From NCBI GenBank assembly GCA_963739645.1, contig CAVUBM010000086.1, positions 62,001-126,000 of the forward strand: a stretch of DNA of 64,000 bases, read 5' to 3'. The notes beneath the pieces were generated by a model. The model worked only from the letters and a program-made list of their open reading frames with translations. It was not told the DNA's origin and made no database searches. Position 1 is the stretch's first letter. The number at the start of each line of letters is the position of its first letter. Positions 56,403-64,000 of the stretch are shown here, piece after piece. Origin of the DNA: JASHPR01 sp963739645 (GTDB lineage: Bacteria > Actinomycetota > Actinomycetes > Streptosporangiales > Streptosporangiaceae). A program made the position numbers and the translations under genes.

Positions 56403-58943
56403 ATGAAGGCGGCTGAGGACGCGGAGCAGGGCCAGCGCGCTCCGGATGGGGCGGGAAGCCGCGAGGCCATGCGCGAGCACTACGATCCGCGCTCGGTGCA
56501 GGAGAAATGGCAGGAGCGCTGGGCGGCCATGGACCTGTTCCGCGCCAGCGACGACCCGTCCGACGGGCGGCCGCGGACCTACCTGCTGGACATGTTCCCT
56601 TACCCGTCGGGCGACCTGCACATGGGTCACGCCGAGGCGTACGCGATCGGGGATGCGGTCGCGCGCTACTTCTTCCAGCGCGGGCACAACGTGCTGCACC
56701 CGATCGGCTGGGACGCGTTCGGGCTGCCCGCGGAGAACGCCGCGATCAGGAACAACTCCCACCCGGCCGACTGGACCTACAAGAACATCGAGACCCAGGC
56801 CGCCTCGTTCCGGCGGTACGCGGTCTCATTCGACTGGTCGCGGCGGCTGTACACCTGCGACCCCACGTACTACCGCTGGAACCAGTGGCTGTTCCTGCGG
56901 TTCTACGAGCGCGGCCTGGCCTACCGCAAGGACGGCTCCGTCAACTGGTGCCCGGAGGACCAGACCGTGCTGGCCAACGAGCAGGTCATCGCGGGCAGGT
57001 GCGAGCGCTGCGGCTCCGAGGTGGTCCGGCGGATCCTGACCCAGTGGTACTTCAAGATCACCGAGTACGCGGACCGGCTGCTCGACGACATGGCGGCGCT
57101 GGAGGGCAACTGGCCCGAGCCGGTCCTGCTGATGCAGCGCAACTGGATCGGGCGCGCGAGGGCGCCGAGGTGCAGTTCACGATCGAGGGCCGGGACGAGC
57201 CGGTCACCGTGTTCACCACGCGCCCGGACACGCTGTACGGCGCGACGTTCTTCGTGGTCGCGGCCGACTCGCCGCTGGCGGAGGAGGTCTGCGCCCCGGA
57301 CCAGCGCGGCGCGCTGGAGGCCTACCGACCCAGGTGAGCAAGCTGACCGACATCGAGCGCCAGGCCACCGAGCGCGAGAAGACCGGTGTGTTCCTGGGCC
57401 GGTACGCGATCAACCCGGTGAACGGCGAGCGCATCCCGGTCTGGGCCGCCGACTACGTGCTGCCGGACTACGGCACCGGCGCGATCATGGCCGTTCCCGC
57501 GCACGACCAGCGCGACCTGGACTTCGCCCGGGCCTTCGAGCTGCCGGTGCCGTCGTGGTGCAGACCGACGCGCCCGACCCGGCGGAGACCGGGGTCGCGA
57601 CGCCGGGCGACGGGGAGCTGATCAACTCGGGCCCGATCGACGGGCTGCCCAAGGGCGAAGGCCATCGCGGCGATCACCGAGATCCTGGCGCAGCGCGGCC
57701 TGGGCCGGGCCGCGGTCAACTACCGGCTGCGCGACTGGCTGCTGTCGCGGCAGCGGTTCTGGGGCACGCCGATCCCGATCGTGCACTGCGGTTCGTGCGG
57801 CGAGGTCCCGGTCCCGGACGACCAGCTGCCCGTGGTCCTGCCCGACCTGCGCGGCCAGGACCTGGCGCCCAAGGGGGTCTCCCCGCTGGCCGCGGCCGAG
57901 GACTGGGTGAACACCGAATGCCCGAAGTGCGGCGGCCCGGCCACGCGGGACACCGACACGATGGACACGTTCGTCGACTCCTCGTGGTACTTCCTGCGGT
58001 ACTGCTCGCCCGACTACACCGACGGCCCGTTCGACCCCGAGGCGGTGCGCCGGTGGAACCCGGTCGACCTGTACGTCGGCGGCGTCGAGCACGCGATCCT
58101 GCACCTGCTGTACGCGCGGTTCTTCATCAAGGTGCTGTACGACATGGGGATGGTCGACTTCACCGAGCCGTTCACCGCGCTGCTGAACCAGGGCCAGGTG
58201 ATCAACCAGGGCAGGGCGATGTCCAAGATCGCTGGGCAACGGGGTCGACCTCGGGGAGCAGCTGGCCGCGCACGGGGTGGACGCGGTCCGGCTGACGATG
58301 ATCTTCGCCAGCCCCCCGGCCGACGACATCGACTGGGCCGATGTGCGCCCCGAGGCGTCGGTGAAGTTCCTGGGCCGGGCCTGGCGGCTGGCCGCCGAGG
58401 CCGGTGCCGCGCTGGCCGTGCCCGCCGGGACGGCTGCTCCCGCCGACGGTGACCTGGCGCTGCGCAAGGTGACGCACCGGACCATCGACGAGATGACCAG
58501 GCTGGTCGAGGCCCGCCGGTTGAACGTGGCGGTCGCGCGGCTGATGGAGCTGGTCACCGCCGCCCGCCGGACGATCGATTCCGGTCCGGGCGCTGCCGAC
58601 CCGGCGGTCCGTGAGGCGGCGGAGACCATGGCGGTGCTGCTGTCGCTGTTCGCGCCGTACACCGCGGAGGAGTGCTGGGAACTGCTGGGCCACGACACGT
58701 CGGTCGCGCGTAGCGGGCTGGCCGTCCGCCGATCCCGAGCTGCTGGTTCAGGACCTGGTGACCTGCGTCGTCCAGGTGGCCGGCAAGGTGCGTGACCGGC
58801 TGGAGGTCCCGCCCGGGATCGGCGACGACGAGCTGCGTGAGCTGGCCCTGGCCGCGCCGCCGGTCAGCCGGGCGCTGGCCGGGCGCGGCGTGCGGACAGT
58901 GATCGTGCGGGCGCCCAAGCTGGTCAACGTGGTGCCCGACTGA
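56403..58943 (+). CDS. leuS: Leucyl-tRNA synthetase, multiply frameshifted
   Basis: Class I synthetase, ~845 aa after correction. The HIGH motif occurs as HMGHAEAYAIGD after PYPSGDL. TRPDTLYGATFF and GTGAIMAVPAHDQRDLDFA belong to the editing domain. FVDSSWYFLRYCSPD and GGVEHAILHLLYARFF follow. The KMSKS loop reads AMSKS only if the extra A at 58228 is removed. Six shifts are mapped (near 57155, 57330, 57553, 57650, 58228 and 58725); three are insertions and three deletions of one base. Each correction restores family sequence, so the gene is probably intact in the organism. Confidence 0.94.
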
Positions 58944-58951
58944 ACCAAGGC

Positions 58952-59020
58952 GCCACTGACCACGGCGTCCGCTGACTTCGGCGTCCACTGACCACGGGGC
59001 CCACTGAGCTACCGGGCCCC
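58952..59020. terminator. Repeat-bearing bidirectional terminator between leuS and lexA
   Basis: Imperfect 16-bp repeats related to GGCGTCCACTGACCAC run from 58952 to about 58995, followed by a hairpin GGGGCCC (58996-59002) / GGGCCCC (59014-59020) with an 11-nt loop. It lies between two convergent stops. Confidence 0.65.
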
Positions 59021-59026
59021 GGCGGG

Positions 59027-59854
59027 TCAGACCCGGCGGAGCACCGCCACGACCTTGCCCAGGATCGTCGCGTCGTCGCCGGCGATCGGGGTGTAGACGG
59101 GGTTGTGCGGCATCAGCCAGATGTTGCCGTCGGCGGAGCGCTTGAACGTCTTCACGGTGGCCTCGCCGTCGATCATGGCGGCCACGATCTCGCCGTTCTC
59201 GGCCACCGGCTGCTGGCGGACGACCACCCAGTCGCCGTCGGTGATGGCCGCGTCGATCATCGAGTCGCCGACGACCTTCAGCAGGAACAGCGTGCCCTCG
59301 CCGACGATCTGCCGGGGCAGCGGGAAGATGTCCTCGATCGACTGCTCGGCCAGGATCGGGCCACCGGCGGCGATGCGGCCGACCAGCGGCACGTAGGCCG
59401 CCTCCTGCGAGGCGATGTCCATCGTCGGCTCTTCTTCGTCCAGGCTGCGGTCCGGCCGGACCGCGGGATGCCCGGGCAGGCGCACCTCGACCGTGCGCGG
59501 CCGGCCGATGTCCCGGCGCAGGTAGCCCTTCTTCTGCAGGGTTGAGAGCTGGTAGGAGACGCTGGACGTGCTGGTCAGCCCGACCGCCTCGCCGATCTCG
59601 CGCATGGAGGGCGGGTAGCCGCGGCGCTGCACCGAGTCGCGGATCACCTGGAGGACCTTGCGCTGCCGCCAGGTCAGCACGTGGTCGGGATCGGGCTTGT
59701 CGGGCAGGTCAGCTACCACGGTGGGCACGCTGCCCTTCGGCTTTCTTCCCGGCCGGCCCTTGGGTCTGTCGGCGACCTGAGTCTCGACACCGTTCTCGAT
59801 GTCTTGTGCGGACGAGGTGCCCAGCATCCCCCCGTCCTCGGTTGTATTGCTCAT
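59027..59854 (-). CDS. lexA: LexA repressor (SOS response)
   Basis: A 275-aa self-cleaving repressor. A ~60-residue Lys/Pro/Gly N-terminal extension (RPKGRPGRKPKG) is followed by the winged HTH (LTWRQRKVLQVIRD, PPSMREIGEAVGLTSTSSV) and the peptidase domain. The Ala-Gly cleavage bond is in GRIAAGGPI, catalytic Ser in VVGDSMIDAAI and Lys in ATVKTF. ATG 59854 has GGAGG upstream. Four LexA boxes lie upstream (59983-60046). RecA-stimulated cleavage induces the regulon, including the divergent LysM gene. Confidence 0.96.
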   Translation of the reverse strand: MSNTTEDGGMLGTSSAQDIENGVETQVADRPKGRPGRKPKGSVPTVVADLPDKPDPDHVLTWRQRKVLQVIRDSVQRRGYPPSMREIGEAVGLTSTSSVSYQLSTLQKKGYLRRDIGRPRTVEVRLPGHPAVRPDRSLDEEEPTMDIASQEAAYVPLVGRIAAGGPILAEQSIEDIFPLPRQIVGEGTLFLLKVVGDSMIDAAITDGDWVVVRQQPVAENGEIVAAMIDGEATVKTFKRSADGNIWLMPHNPVYTPIAGDDATILGKVVAVLRRV

Positions 59855-59982
59855 CGTGGGGCCTCCGCCTCGGTGGTTATGGGTCATGTTGACGCTATCG
59901 GTTCTGGCGGCACATCTCAAACATCTGTTCGACCGCGCTGGGCGTGTCGCCGAAAGTGTCGGACCCCTGAGATAAGACTGTA

Positions 59983-60046
59983 CCGTACCTTCGTTCGATC
60001 GAACGATATTTTGATAGAACAGAGGTACGATCGAACTCTCATTCGG
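59983..60046. promoter_or_regulatory. Four abutting LexA (SOS) boxes
   Basis: Consecutive 16-mers CCGTACCTTCGTTCGA, TCGAACGATATTTTGA, TAGAACAGAGGTACGA and TCGAACTCTCATTCGG start at 59983, 59999, 60015 and 60031. Each matches the actinobacterial consensus TCGAAC-N4-GTTCGA at 10 of 12 fixed positions. They fill the divergent promoter of lexA and the LysM gene with no spacer between them. Confidence 0.78.
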
Positions 60047-60061
60047 TTGTGGAGGTCCGGG

Positions 60062-60999
60062 ATGAGCTTGATGAGCGCAGCAGAGGCGGGCGATACGGCC
60101 GACGCCAGCCCCGTAGTCGCCCGGCGGGGGCTCCGGCTGGCACGCCCCGCGGCGGGCCACGACGGCATCGTCCACGACGGCCAGGTGTTTGACAGCACCG
60201 CATTCGACGGCCCGGTGTTCGACGGCCCGGTGTTCGACGGCCCCGAGACTGACAGCCCGGTGCTCGACGGCACAGTGGACGGCGGCCCGGTGTTCGACGG
60301 CCCAGCGCACGGCAGCCCGGTGCCCGACGGCCGCAACGGCCGATAGCACGCGGCAGCTGCGGGTCACGCGGGTCCGTGTCGCCCGTCAGGTCAGCGTCCG
60401 CACGCTCCGGGCCGGCGGGCCCCCGGCGGGCACGCGGCCCGGTGACGCGCCGCGGTCCAGCGCCAGGACGGCGACCAGCCCCCGGCGGGCGGCCGCGACC
60501 CCGGGCCGGCGTCACGGCCGCGAGTGCGCGGGCCGCCAGCGTGCGGCGGGTGAGTACGCGGTCGGGCAGCGTAACGGCAGGGCGGGGACGCGCCGACGGC
60601 GTGCAGCAGGTCAGCATGCGGGCGGCGAGCCTGCAGCGGGCCAGCGTGCAGGCGGTCAGGGAGGGCAGGCCGGCCGCGCAGTCCGGGCTGCGGCTGACCC
60701 GGCGGGGGCGCCGGGTCCTGGCGATGTTCGCGATGCTGGCGGCCATCGCGGCGGCCACGCTGATCTGGACGAGCGCGGCCGGCGGCGCGCAGACCTCCCG
60801 CCATGACGGCCAGGCGGGGTCTGGCTACCGGGGAATGACGCAGATCGTGGTCCGGCCCGGCCAGACCCTGTGGTCGATCGCGGCGGCGGCCGAGCCGTCG
60901 GCCAACCCGTGGAGCGTGGTCCAGCAGATCGTCGACGCCAACGCGCTGAGCGGGGCCCAGGTCCAGGCCGGTCAGCTGCTGTGGGTACCCAAGGGCTGA
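60062..60999 (+). CDS. LysM-domain protein, SOS-linked (Rv2719c/YneA position), frameshifted
   Basis: A membrane-anchored protein with a C-terminal LysM domain (IVVRPGQTLWSIAAAAEPSANPW, then GAQVQAGQLLWVPKG) after one TM helix (VLAMFAMLAAIAAATLIW). The N-terminal ORF from ATG 60062 (GGAGG 6 nt upstream) is in another frame and holds FDGPV pentapeptide repeats. An indel near 60345-60380 is inferred. Divergent from lexA, as are the Mtb cell-wall protein Rv2719c (ChiZ) and YneA-type division inhibitors. It probably delays division after DNA damage. The basic, low-complexity N-terminal part is unusually long. Confidence 0.78.
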
Positions 61000-61203
61000 G
61001 CCAGGGCCTGCGGTCCCGGGCCGGCCGCCGCGCCCACCGGGCCCCGCGCGGCGAACGCCCAGGTCGCGCCCGCGCACGGCGCGACACGCCGGCGTCGAGA
61101 TGGGAATCCGCGGCCCGCTGGCGGCGGGAGGGCCGTAGCCAGCGGCCTCTACCAGCAAATTTGACTCAGTGGCTCAGACCGCTTGCATACCGTGGCCGGG
61201 TCG

Positions 61204-61250
61204 ACCACAATATCTAGTAGTTACACAGCTGTAGTTTTTCTATAGGTTGT
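61204..61250. promoter_or_regulatory. Two NrdR boxes upstream of nrdR
   Basis: ACCACAATATCTAGTA (61204-61219) and TTTTTCTATAGGTTGT (61235-61250) resemble the NrdR palindrome ACACNATATNTAGTGT. Their centres are 31 bp apart, three helical turns, the typical tandem spacing. They indicate autoregulation of nrdR-nrdJ. The rest of the gap (61000-61203) shows no gene. Confidence 0.7.
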
Positions 61251-61297
61251 GTTCGGTGGTAGAAAGACGACGGGGCGCCTGAGGGGAGGTGGGTCGT

Positions 61298-61915
61298 GTG
61301 TACTGCCCGTACTGCCGGCATCCCGACAGCCGGGTCATCGACAGCCGGACGGCGGAGGACGGTGCCGCGATCCGCCGCCGGAGGTCGTGCCCGGCCTGCA
61401 GCCGCCGGTTCACGACTCAGGAGACGGTCATCCTCATGGTGGCCAAGCGCAGCGGGGTCACCGAGCCGTTCAACCGGGACAAGATCGTCCGCGGGGTCCG
61501 GCGCGCGTGCCAGGGCCGGCCCGTCTCCGAGGACCAGCTCGCGATCCTGGCCCAGCGGGTGGAGGACGCGATCAGGAGCCGCGGCAGCGGAGAGGTTCCC
61601 TCCCACGAGGTGGGCCTCGCGATCCTGGGGCCGCTGCGTGAGCTGGACGAGGTGGCTTACCTGCGGTTCGCCTCCGTGTACCGGGGATTCGAGTCGCTGG
61701 CGGACTTCGAGGATGAGATAACCGCGCTGCGGACCGAGCGTGACCGGGCGTGGCGAACCGGCGACCAGGACGGGCGGCACCTTGCGGGTGAAGAAGCTGT
61801 GGGAGTACCAGCGCGGGCAGCCGCGCGATCATCAGACGGAACAGGGCCTGGCGAGGCCCGCGACGGGACCAGACGGATCCCTGGAGGGGGAGAACATGAC
61901 CGAGACGACGGCTAG
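61298..61915 (+). CDS. nrdR: Transcriptional repressor NrdR
   Basis: Zinc-ribbon plus ATP-cone repressor of ribonucleotide reductase genes. The ribbon has YCPYCRHPDSRV and CPACSRRFTT; the ATP cone has VAKRSGVTEPFNRDKIVRGVR and PLRELDEVAYLRFASVYRGFE. GTG 61298 lies 8 nt after GAGGGGAGG. The family normally ends near residue 155. Here the frame continues ~50 residues to 61915, overlapping nrdJ by 20 nt, so the tail may come from an indel around 61750-61780. Confidence 0.93.
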   Translation: MYCPYCRHPDSRVIDSRTAEDGAAIRRRRSCPACSRRFTTQETVILMVAKRSGVTEPFNRDKIVRGVRRACQGRPVSEDQLAILAQRVEDAIRSRGSGEVPSHEVGLAILGPLRELDEVAYLRFASVYRGFESLADFEDEITALRTERDRAWRTGDQDGRHLAGEEAVGVPARAAARSSDGTGPGEARDGTRRIPGGGEHDRDDG

Positions 61916-64000
61916 CGGCGCGGCGCAGGACGGCGCGGGGGCGCGCAAGGGGCTCACCATCCGCCGCATCCACACCCGCGAGGGCGTCCATCCCTATGAC
62001 GAGGTCACCTGGGAGCGCCGCGACGTTGTCATGACCAACTGGCGTGACGGCTCGGTCAACTTTGACCAGAAGGACGTCGAGTTTCCCGACTTCTGGTCGG
62101 TCAACGCGGCCAACATCGTGACCACGAAGTACTTCCGCGGCGCGGTGGGCACGTCGCAGCGGGAGTGGAGCCTGAAGCAGCTTGTCGACCGGGTGGTCGG
62201 GACCTACACGGCCGCCGGGCGCGAGCACGGCTACTTCGCCACTGACGCCGACGCCGAGATCTTCTCCCACGAGCTCAGCTACGCGCTCATCCACCAGATC
62301 TTCAGCTTCAACTCCCCGGTCTGGTTCAACGTGGGGACCTCGTCGCCGCAGCAGGTGTCGGCGTGCCAGCCCTACGACGCCCTGGTCAGCACCCCGCAGG
62401 GCGCGATCCCGATCGGCCGTCTGGTCGAGACGGTCGCGGTGGGCACCAAGGTTCATGACGCCCACGGCACGACCCGGATCGTCGCGGTCAAGGCCAACGG
62501 CGTGAAGGACGTGCTGCGGCTGCACACCACGAGCGGGCAGACGCTGGACGTGACCGCTGACCACCTGGTCTGGCGCGCGGTCGACCTGGACACCGGCGAG
62601 TTCACCGTGGCCGGGTTCCTGCGCGTCGGCGACCACCTGCTGGAGGTGGCGCCCGAGGTCGGCGGCTCGGACCGCGGCCTGACCCAGGTCACCAAGATCG
62701 AGCGGCTCGGCCCCGTGGAGGTCTACGACATCCAGACCGAGAGCGGCGAGTACCTCTCCGGCAGCTCCGCGGGCATCCGCGTGCACAACTGCTTCATCCT
62801 GGCCGTCGACGACACCATGGACTCGATCCTGGAGTGGTACCGGGAAGAGGGCCTGATCTTCAAGGGCGGCTCGGGCGCCGGGGTCAACCTGTCCCGGATC
62901 CGGTCCAGCAAGGAACTGCTCTCCTCGGGCGGGACCGCGAGCGGCCCGGTCTCGTTCATGCGCGGCGCTGACGCCTCGGCCGGGACCATCAAGTCCGGCG
63001 GTGCCACCCGGCGCGCGGCCAAGATGGTGGTGCTCGACGTCGACCACCCCGACGTCGAGGAATTCGTGGTGACCAAGGCCCGCGAGGAGGAAAAGATCCG
63101 GGTCCTGCGCGACGCCGGGTTCGACATGGACCTCGGCGGCAAGGACATCGTCAGCGTCCAGTACCAGAACGCCAACAACTCGGTGCGGGTCTCCGACGAG
63201 TTCATGCGGGCCGTGGAGACGGGCGGCCCGTTCGACCTGGCCGCCCGGCGCAGCGGCGAGGTCGTCGAGACCGTCGACGCGAAGTCCCTGTTCCGGAAGA
63301 TGGCCCAGGCGGCCTGGGACTGCGCCGACCCCGGTATCCAGTACGACAGCACGATCAACGACTGGCACACCTGCCCGGAGTCGGGAAGAATTACGGCAAG
63401 CAATCCGTGCTCGGAGTACGTCCATTTGGACAATTCGTCGTGCAACCTGGCCAGTATCAATCTGCTCAAGTTCCTGCGCGACGACGACACCTTCGACGTG
63501 GAGCGGTTCCGGCAGACCACCGAGCTCATCATCACCGCGATGGACATCTCGATCTGCTTCGCTGACTTCCCCACGGAGAAGATCACGGCCATCACCCGGG
63601 CCTACCGGCAGCTCGGCATCGGCTACGCCAACCTCGGCGCGCTGCTGATGGCGACGGGCCACGCGTACGACTCGGAGGGCGGCCGGGCCATCGCCGCGGC
63701 CATCACCTCGCTGATGACCGGGACCGCCTACCGCCGCTCCGCCGAGCTGGCCGGGGTGGTGGGCCCGTACGACGGCTACGCGCGCAACGCGACCGCGCAC
63801 AAGCGCGTGATGAGCAAGCACGCCGTGGCCAGCGCCGGGATCAAGACCCTGGGCGGCCTCGAGGAGACCATCCTCGCCGCCGCCAACCGGGCCTGGACCG
63901 AGTGCCTGGACCTGGGCGAGCGGAACGGCTACCGGAACGCGCAGGCCAGCCTGCTCGCGCCGACCGGCACCATCGGGCTGATGATGGACTGCGACACCAC
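61896..64000 (+). CDS. nrdJ: Class II (B12-dependent) ribonucleoside-diphosphate reductase with intein, partial
   Basis: Adenosylcobalamin-dependent reductase that makes deoxynucleotides without oxygen; it is truncated by the window end. ATG 61896 follows GGAGGGGG. Extein text is classic: SFNSPVWFNVGTSSPQQVSA, CFILAVDDTMDSILEWYREEG, GGSGAGVNLSRIRSSKELL, NPCSEYVHLDNSSCNLASINL (active-site region) and APTGTIGLMMDCDT. The open frame has no stop to base 64000. An in-frame mini-intein occupies 62364-62789. It is downstream of and coregulated with nrdR. Confidence 0.95.
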   Translation, partial: MTETTASGAAQDGAGARKGLTIRRIHTREGVHPYDEVTWERRDVVMTNWRDGSVNFDQKDVEFPDFWSVNAANIVTTKYFRGAVGTSQREWSLKQLVDRVVGTYTAAGREHGYFATDADAEIFSHELSYALIHQIFSFNSPVWFNVGTSSPQQVSACQPYDALVSTPQGAIPIGRLVETVAVGTKVHDAHGTTRIVAVKANGVKDVLRLHTTSGQTLDVTADHLVWRAVDLDTGEFTVAGFLRVGDHLLEVAPEVGGSDRGLTQVTKIERLGPVEVYDIQTESGEYLSGSSAGIRVHNCFILAVDDTMDSILEWYREEGLIFKGGSGAGVNLSRIRSSKELLSSGGTASGPVSFMRGADASAGTIKSGGATRRAAKMVVLDVDHPDVEEFVVTKAREEEKIRVLRDAGFDMDLGGKDIVSVQYQNANNSVRVSDEFMRAVETGGPFDLAARRSGEVVETVDAKSLFRKMAQAAWDCADPGIQYDSTINDWHTCPESGRITASNPCSEYVHLDNSSCNLASINLLKFLRDDDTFDVERFRQTTELIITAMDISICFADFPTEKITAITRAYRQLGIGYANLGALLMATGHAYDSEGGRAIAAAITSLMTGTAYRRSAELAGVVGPYDGYARNATAHKRVMSKHAVASAGIKTLGGLEETILAAANRAWTECLDLGERNGYRNAQASLLAPTGTIGLMMDCDT
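62364..62789 (+). mobile_element. Mini-intein in NrdJ (142 residues)
   Basis: An in-frame insertion between QVSA and CFILAVDD of NrdJ. It starts with Cys1 (CQPYDALVSTPQGAIPIG, block A), has block B with TADH (Thr and His at 62553-62564), block F VYDIQTESGEYLSG and block G ending VHN before the +1 Cys at 62790. There is no room for a homing endonuclease or LAGLIDADG motif. All splicing residues (Cys1, block B His, penultimate His, terminal Asn, Cys+1) are present, so it should self-splice. Confidence 0.92.

Noticed and set aside
59991..60006. TCGTTCGATCGAACGA as a separate operator
   Set aside because: This perfect palindrome is the junction of two abutting LexA boxes; the boxes continue in the same 16-bp register on both sides.

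Overview
The window is about 70% GC, uses GTG starts freely, has leaderless TANNNT promoters and carries actinobacterial gene orders, so it comes from an actinomycete. Two blocks follow the Mycobacterium/Streptomyces order: pncB-(insert)-clpS-DUF2017-mec-cysO-cysM-...-MBL hydrolase-rph-rdgB (6.7-19 kb) and leuS / lexA-LysM protein-nrdR-nrdJ (56-64 kb). Between them lies accessory sequence. Many conserved genes are broken by single-base insertions or deletions in both directions, while their codon-level similarity is intact. This looks like uncorrected long-read or metagenome consensus error rather than mass decay, so broken housekeeping genes are listed as CDS with the suspected frameshift positions.

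Layout. 0-6.7 kb: thioredoxin-TPR protein, MarR regulator, YqgE, DUF3039, an SDR gene with a central deletion, nicotinamidase, and a drug-type ABC exporter divergent from a TetR regulator across an array of six operator-like palindromes. 6.7-19.6 kb: pncB, a DUF222/HNH endonuclease gene inserted before clpS, the Mec-CysO-CysM cysteine route, a thioesterase, an MFS transporter, an MBL hydrolase, an epimerase, RNase PH, RdgB, Bcp and tRNA-Leu(UAG). 19.6-31.9 kb: a 5'-truncated GH36 galactosidase between imperfect direct repeats, a TetR remnant, a MacB/FtsX-type exporter, a chemoreceptor with a CheW, a HAD phosphatase, and a two-component system beside an ABC permease remnant. 32-42 kb: a secreted alkaline-phosphatase-superfamily protein, DUF3618, an SDR, a collapsed mannonate dehydratase, a glycine-related block (PLP racemase-fold protein, GcvH, GcvT) and a rifamycin phosphotransferase. 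42-49 kb: pterin dehydratase, GntR plus FAD amine oxidase, a cNMP-binding protein, a MetE-like protein, a SnoaL-fold protein and a P450.

The most unusual gene is the minus-strand protein of about 2,100 aa at 49.4-55.8 kb. It has the layout of an enediyne-like iterative type I polyketide synthase (KS-AT-KR-DH-PPTase), but the signature catalytic residues of every domain are replaced and no carrier domain is visible. It looks like a megasynthase-sized pseudoenzyme, perhaps a non-catalytic partner subunit comparable to a chain-length factor.

Regulation is unusually readable. There is a leaderless Leu-codon leader peptide with attenuator upstream of leuS, four abutting LexA boxes between lexA and its divergent LysM neighbour, two NrdR boxes 31 bp apart before nrdR-nrdJ, and at least eleven TANNNT hexamers lying 6-7 nt from a start codon. 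The nrdJ gene, cut by the window end, contains a 142-residue mini-intein.
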